Below, piece after piece: positions 15,559-17,661 of a DNA stretch of 17,661 nt; position 1 is the stretch's first letter, and each line of letters starts with the position of its first letter. A program made the position numbers and the translations under genes. This DNA comes from a bacterium (GTDB taxonomy: Bacteria; SZUA-79; Acidulodesulfobacterales; Acidulodesulfobacteraceae): NCBI GenBank assembly GCA_021791295.1, contig JAJYWW010000195.1, positions 1 through 17,661 on the forward strand, written 5' to 3'. The notes under the pieces were generated by a model. That model made no database searches. It saw nothing but the letters and a program-made list of their open reading frames with translations, and was not told where the DNA came from.

Positions 15559-16749
15559 ATGAAAAAAAATAAAAAAATTGTTATTATCGCGGTAATAATT
15601 TTACTTGCGATATTTATCGCGTCTTATTTTATTATAAAATCTAAAACGCATAAAGTTTCTTACGACCTTTATTCCGTAAAACCTATTACCATACAAAAAT
15701 ACGTTACTACTACCGGAACGGCTAATCCGATAAATACCATAAACGTGGGAGCGCAGGTATCCGGAATATTTTCTAAACTTTACGTCTGGTATAACTCTAA
15801 AGTCAAAAAAGGACAGCTTTTAGCGCAGATAGATTCTACCCCTTTTATCCAAAAAGTTGACCAGGACAAAGCAAACCTCGCTTCCGCCGAAGCAAACGTC
15901 CTTAAACAAAGAGCTGCGTTATCGTACGACAGGCTGACTTATATCAGGGACGAAAAATTATGGAAAGAAAACTTAATAGCGCATCAGACGGAACAAAACG
16001 CCTATAGCGTTTATATTCAAGACGTAGCCCAGCTTAAATATTTAGAAGATGCGGTAAATGCCGCTAAGGCGCAACTGGGGCAGGACGAAACGAACCTTTC
16101 TTACACAAATATATATTCGCCGGTTAACGGCATCATAATAAACGTAGGGGTCGTAGTCGGACAGACCGTCGCTTCGAGTTTTCAAACACCGAACCTTTTC
16201 GTAATAGGCGAAAACATAAAAAAAATGGAAGTAGATACGACTACCAACGAAGCAGACCTCGGCGGCATTAAAAAAGGAGACAAGGCTTCATTTACCGTAT
16301 ATGCATATCCGGATAAAACTATATGGGGCAGCGTTCATAATATAAGAATTAATCCTACGACCGTTTCAGGAGTCGTCAGCTATAACGTCACGATATTTTT
16401 TAATAACGACGACGAGAAGGTACTTCCGGGAATGACGGCTATCGTTAAAATTTACGTTTCGGAAAAAAAAGACGTCCTCGGCGTGCCTAATTCGGCGTTA
16501 AGATTTATTCCGACAGGAGAAAACAAACAGGTTTTAAATAATATAACGAAACAATTAAAAGTCGGCGAAGGCGTCGTATGGGTATCGGAAAACGGCGCTC
16601 CCAAGCCGGTTATAGTGAAACTCGGCATAAATAACGACGAATATACGGAAGTTACCTCGAAAGATATTAAGAGCGGCACCGAAGTAATAACGGGCATGCA
16701 ATCTTCCTCTGAAGGCGTGGCGGCCCCGGGAAGAAGGATGTTCTTCTAA
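15559..16749 (+). CDS. MacA-like periplasmic adaptor (membrane fusion protein)
   Basis: The protein links an inner-membrane ABC transporter to the TolC-like channel. One N-terminal membrane anchor (about residues 7-27, IVIIAVIILLAIFIASYFII) is followed by a lipoyl-like half (TINVGAQVSGIFSKLYV, VKKGQLLAQID) and a helical hairpin (about 85-175, rich in A, E, Q and K). The second lipoyl half is YSPVNGIIINVGVVVGQTV, followed by SSFQTPNLFVIGE. Beta-barrel and membrane-proximal domains then run to the C-terminus. The QTVASSFQTPNLFVI segment is characteristic of MacA/YknX-type adaptors that work with MacB-type ABC proteins rather than RND pumps, which agrees with the ATPase downstream. The length of 396 residues is normal. 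AAAGGTG, 6 bases before the ATG, is a fair ribosome-binding site. Substrate may be a peptide, lipid or drug; not decidable. Confidence 0.9.
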   Translation: MKKNKKIVIIAVIILLAIFIASYFIIKSKTHKVSYDLYSVKPITIQKYVTTTGTANPINTINVGAQVSGIFSKLYVWYNSKVKKGQLLAQIDSTPFIQKVDQDKANLASAEANVLKQRAALSYDRLTYIRDEKLWKENLIAHQTEQNAYSVYIQDVAQLKYLEDAVNAAKAQLGQDETNLSYTNIYSPVNGIIINVGVVVGQTVASSFQTPNLFVIGENIKKMEVDTTTNEADLGGIKKGDKASFTVYAYPDKTIWGSVHNIRINPTTVSGVVSYNVTIFFNNDDEKVLPGMTAIVKIYVSEKKDVLGVPNSALRFIPTGENKQVLNNITKQLKVGEGVVWVSENGAPKPVIVKLGINNDEYTEVTSKDIKSGTEVITGMQSSSEGVAAPGRRMFF

Positions 16750-16775
16750 AAAATGTGCAGAACAAGTTGCAAATG

Positions 16776-16864
16776 GAAAAAGGCGTCAGATTTTATTTTA
16801 CGCATACGAAAAGAAACAATTAACTATAAAAGATTTTGCGTAAAATTAATCTGACACCTTTTTC
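16776..16864. repeat. 89-bp element with ~28-bp imperfect terminal inverted repeats (MITE/REP-like)
   Basis: The left arm (16776-16804) and the reverse complement of the right arm (16837-16864) share GAAAAAGG, then GTCAGATT, then ATTTTACGCA. They differ by one substitution, one indel and one further base. The loop is 32 bases (16805-16836) with no open reading frame of note. It sits in the 160-base gap between the adaptor and ATPase genes of one operon. It could be a miniature inverted-repeat mobile element, or a strong mRNA hairpin that tunes expression of the downstream genes. GTCAGATT inside AAAAGG-type ends recalls sequences seen beside Y1 (REP-associated) transposases, but that is from memory. 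Confidence 0.7.
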
Positions 16865-16909
16865 AAAAAAGCTTGATAGTAAAATCTTTTTTTCCTAAGG
16901 AAATATAAT

Positions 16910-17632
16910 ATGTCAAACAGCTATGATATTAACGGCAATGTCCCTCTGATAATGCTTGAAAATATCGGCATGGTCTATAAAATCGGAGATATTGCCTATG
17001 AAGTGCTAAAAGGCATTAATCTAAAGATTGAAAACGGAGAATTCGTTTCAATAATGGGCGCATCGGGTTCGGGAAAATCTACTCTTATGAATATACTTGG
17101 ATGCTTGGATAAACCTACGTCGGGAAACTATTTTCTAGAAGGAAGAGACGTCTCAAAACTGACGCCTGACGAGCTTGCAGAAATTAGAAACAAAAAAATA
17201 GGCTTCGTATTTCAGGGTTTTAATCTTATACAAAGGCTTTCTATTATTGAAAACGTTATGCTGCCGCTTTATTATGCAGGACTTCATTCGAAAGATTCGG
17301 AAGAAATGGCGCAAAAAGCGTTAAAACTAGTCGATCTTTCGGAAAAAGGAAATAAATTCCCCAATCAGATATCAGGCGGAGAACAGCAAAGAGTGGCTAT
17401 AGCAAGAGCCGTAGTAAACGACGCTCCTATAATAATGGCTGACGAACCTACGGGTAATCTCGACTCCGTAAGAGGAGCCGACGTTATGAATTTTTTTGAA
17501 AAAATTAATTCCGAAAGAGGCGCTACAATAATTTTAGTAACGCACGACAAGCATGTCGCAGATTATGCAAAAAGGCTTATAACCGTAAAAGACGGAATAA
17601 TTCTGTCTTCGGAAGCGGTCAAAAATATATGA
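16910..17632 (+). CDS. MacB/LolD-type ABC transporter ATP-binding protein
   Basis: The ATPase powers the tripartite exporter. Motifs are complete: Walker A GASGSGKST (50-58), Q-loop Q102 (FVFQGFNLI), ABC signature ISGGEQQRVAIARA (154-167), Walker B IIMADEPTGNLD with D178 and E179, and H-loop H212 (ILVTHD). PTGNLDS and FNLIQRLSIIENV are typical of the MacB/LolD/FtsE group. At 240 residues it is the nucleotide-binding half only, unlike E. coli MacB, which is fused to its permease; separate subunits resemble the Bacillus YknY/YknZ arrangement. An AAGGA site lies about 9 bases before the ATG. Its stop overlaps the next start in ATGA, so the permease is translationally coupled. The 160-base gap from the adaptor, with the inverted-repeat element, is unusual for a tight operon. 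Confidence 0.93.
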   Translation: MSNSYDINGNVPLIMLENIGMVYKIGDIAYEVLKGINLKIENGEFVSIMGASGSGKSTLMNILGCLDKPTSGNYFLEGRDVSKLTPDELAEIRNKKIGFVFQGFNLIQRLSIIENVMLPLYYAGLHSKDSEEMAQKALKLVDLSEKGNKFPNQISGGEQQRVAIARAVVNDAPIIMADEPTGNLDSVRGADVMNFFEKINSERGATIILVTHDKHVADYAKRLITVKDGIILSSEAVKNI

Positions 17633-17661
17633 AACGTAAACGCGTAAAATTTGCTTTTTTT
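17629..17661 (+). CDS. Start of probable MacB-type permease (runs off the window)
   Basis: ATG at 17629-17631 overlaps the stop codon of the ATPase gene by four bases (ATGA) and opens a frame MKRKRVKFAFF to the window edge. A basic N-terminus turning hydrophobic fits a membrane protein. In this operon the expected next gene is the FtsX/MacB-type permease. Only 11 codons are visible, so the call rests mainly on context. Confidence 0.6.
   Translation, partial: MKRKRVKFAFF

Overview
The window is AT-rich bacterial chromosome, densely coded, with no tRNA, rRNA, CRISPR array, phage gene or transposase gene. A TolC-type outer-membrane channel points to a Gram-negative cell. A seven-gene iron-sulfur/flavin electron-transfer operon points to an anaerobe. 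My best guess is a deltaproteobacterial-type or Sva0485-like ('Acidulodesulfobacterium'-type) sulfur-cycling bacterium. That placement comes from gene content and base composition only and is low confidence.

Layout. Positions 1-14009 are all transcribed leftwards. Read in the direction of transcription, the first gene is rimO (12666-14009). Next is hdrC-hdrB-hdrA-flxD-flxC-flxB-flxA (5605-12509), which starts from an almost consensus promoter at 12620-12648. A threonyl-tRNA synthetase gene follows 24 bp later (3643-5580). Then comes the protein quality-control cluster tig-clpP-clpX (281-3556) with its own candidate promoter, and finally the first 36 codons of an HU-type DNA-binding protein (1-110), also with its own promoter. 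Positions 14196-17661 run rightwards: a TolC-like channel, a MacA-like adaptor, a MacB/LolD-type ATPase and the first 11 codons of what should be the permease.

How the genes work together. HdrABC plus FlxABCD match the gene set of the NADH dehydrogenase/heterodisulfide reductase (Flx-Hdr) complex known from Desulfovibrio and other anaerobes. FlxA takes electrons from NAD(P)H, FlxB/FlxC/FlxD relay them, and HdrA is the presumed flavin-bifurcating centre that feeds both ferredoxin and the HdrB disulfide-reducing site. Trigger factor and ClpXP cover nascent-chain folding and regulated proteolysis. RimO modifies ribosomal protein S12. The rightward operon is a tripartite ABC efflux pump.

Most worth a second look: (1) the threonyl-tRNA synthetase is the archaeal type, with an archaeal D-aminoacyl-tRNA-deacylase-like editing domain instead of the usual bacterial TGS/N2 domains, and has Asp where a zinc-binding Cys is expected; (2) an 18-bp perfect palindrome fills the spacer of a near-consensus promoter ahead of the efflux operon; (3) an 89-bp element with about 28-bp imperfect inverted repeats sits between the adaptor and ATPase genes; (4) an inverted repeat lies just downstream of the predicted hdr-flx transcription start; (5) ClpX carries an unusual insertion just before Walker A. 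I did not find a convincing wholly new multi-gene system.
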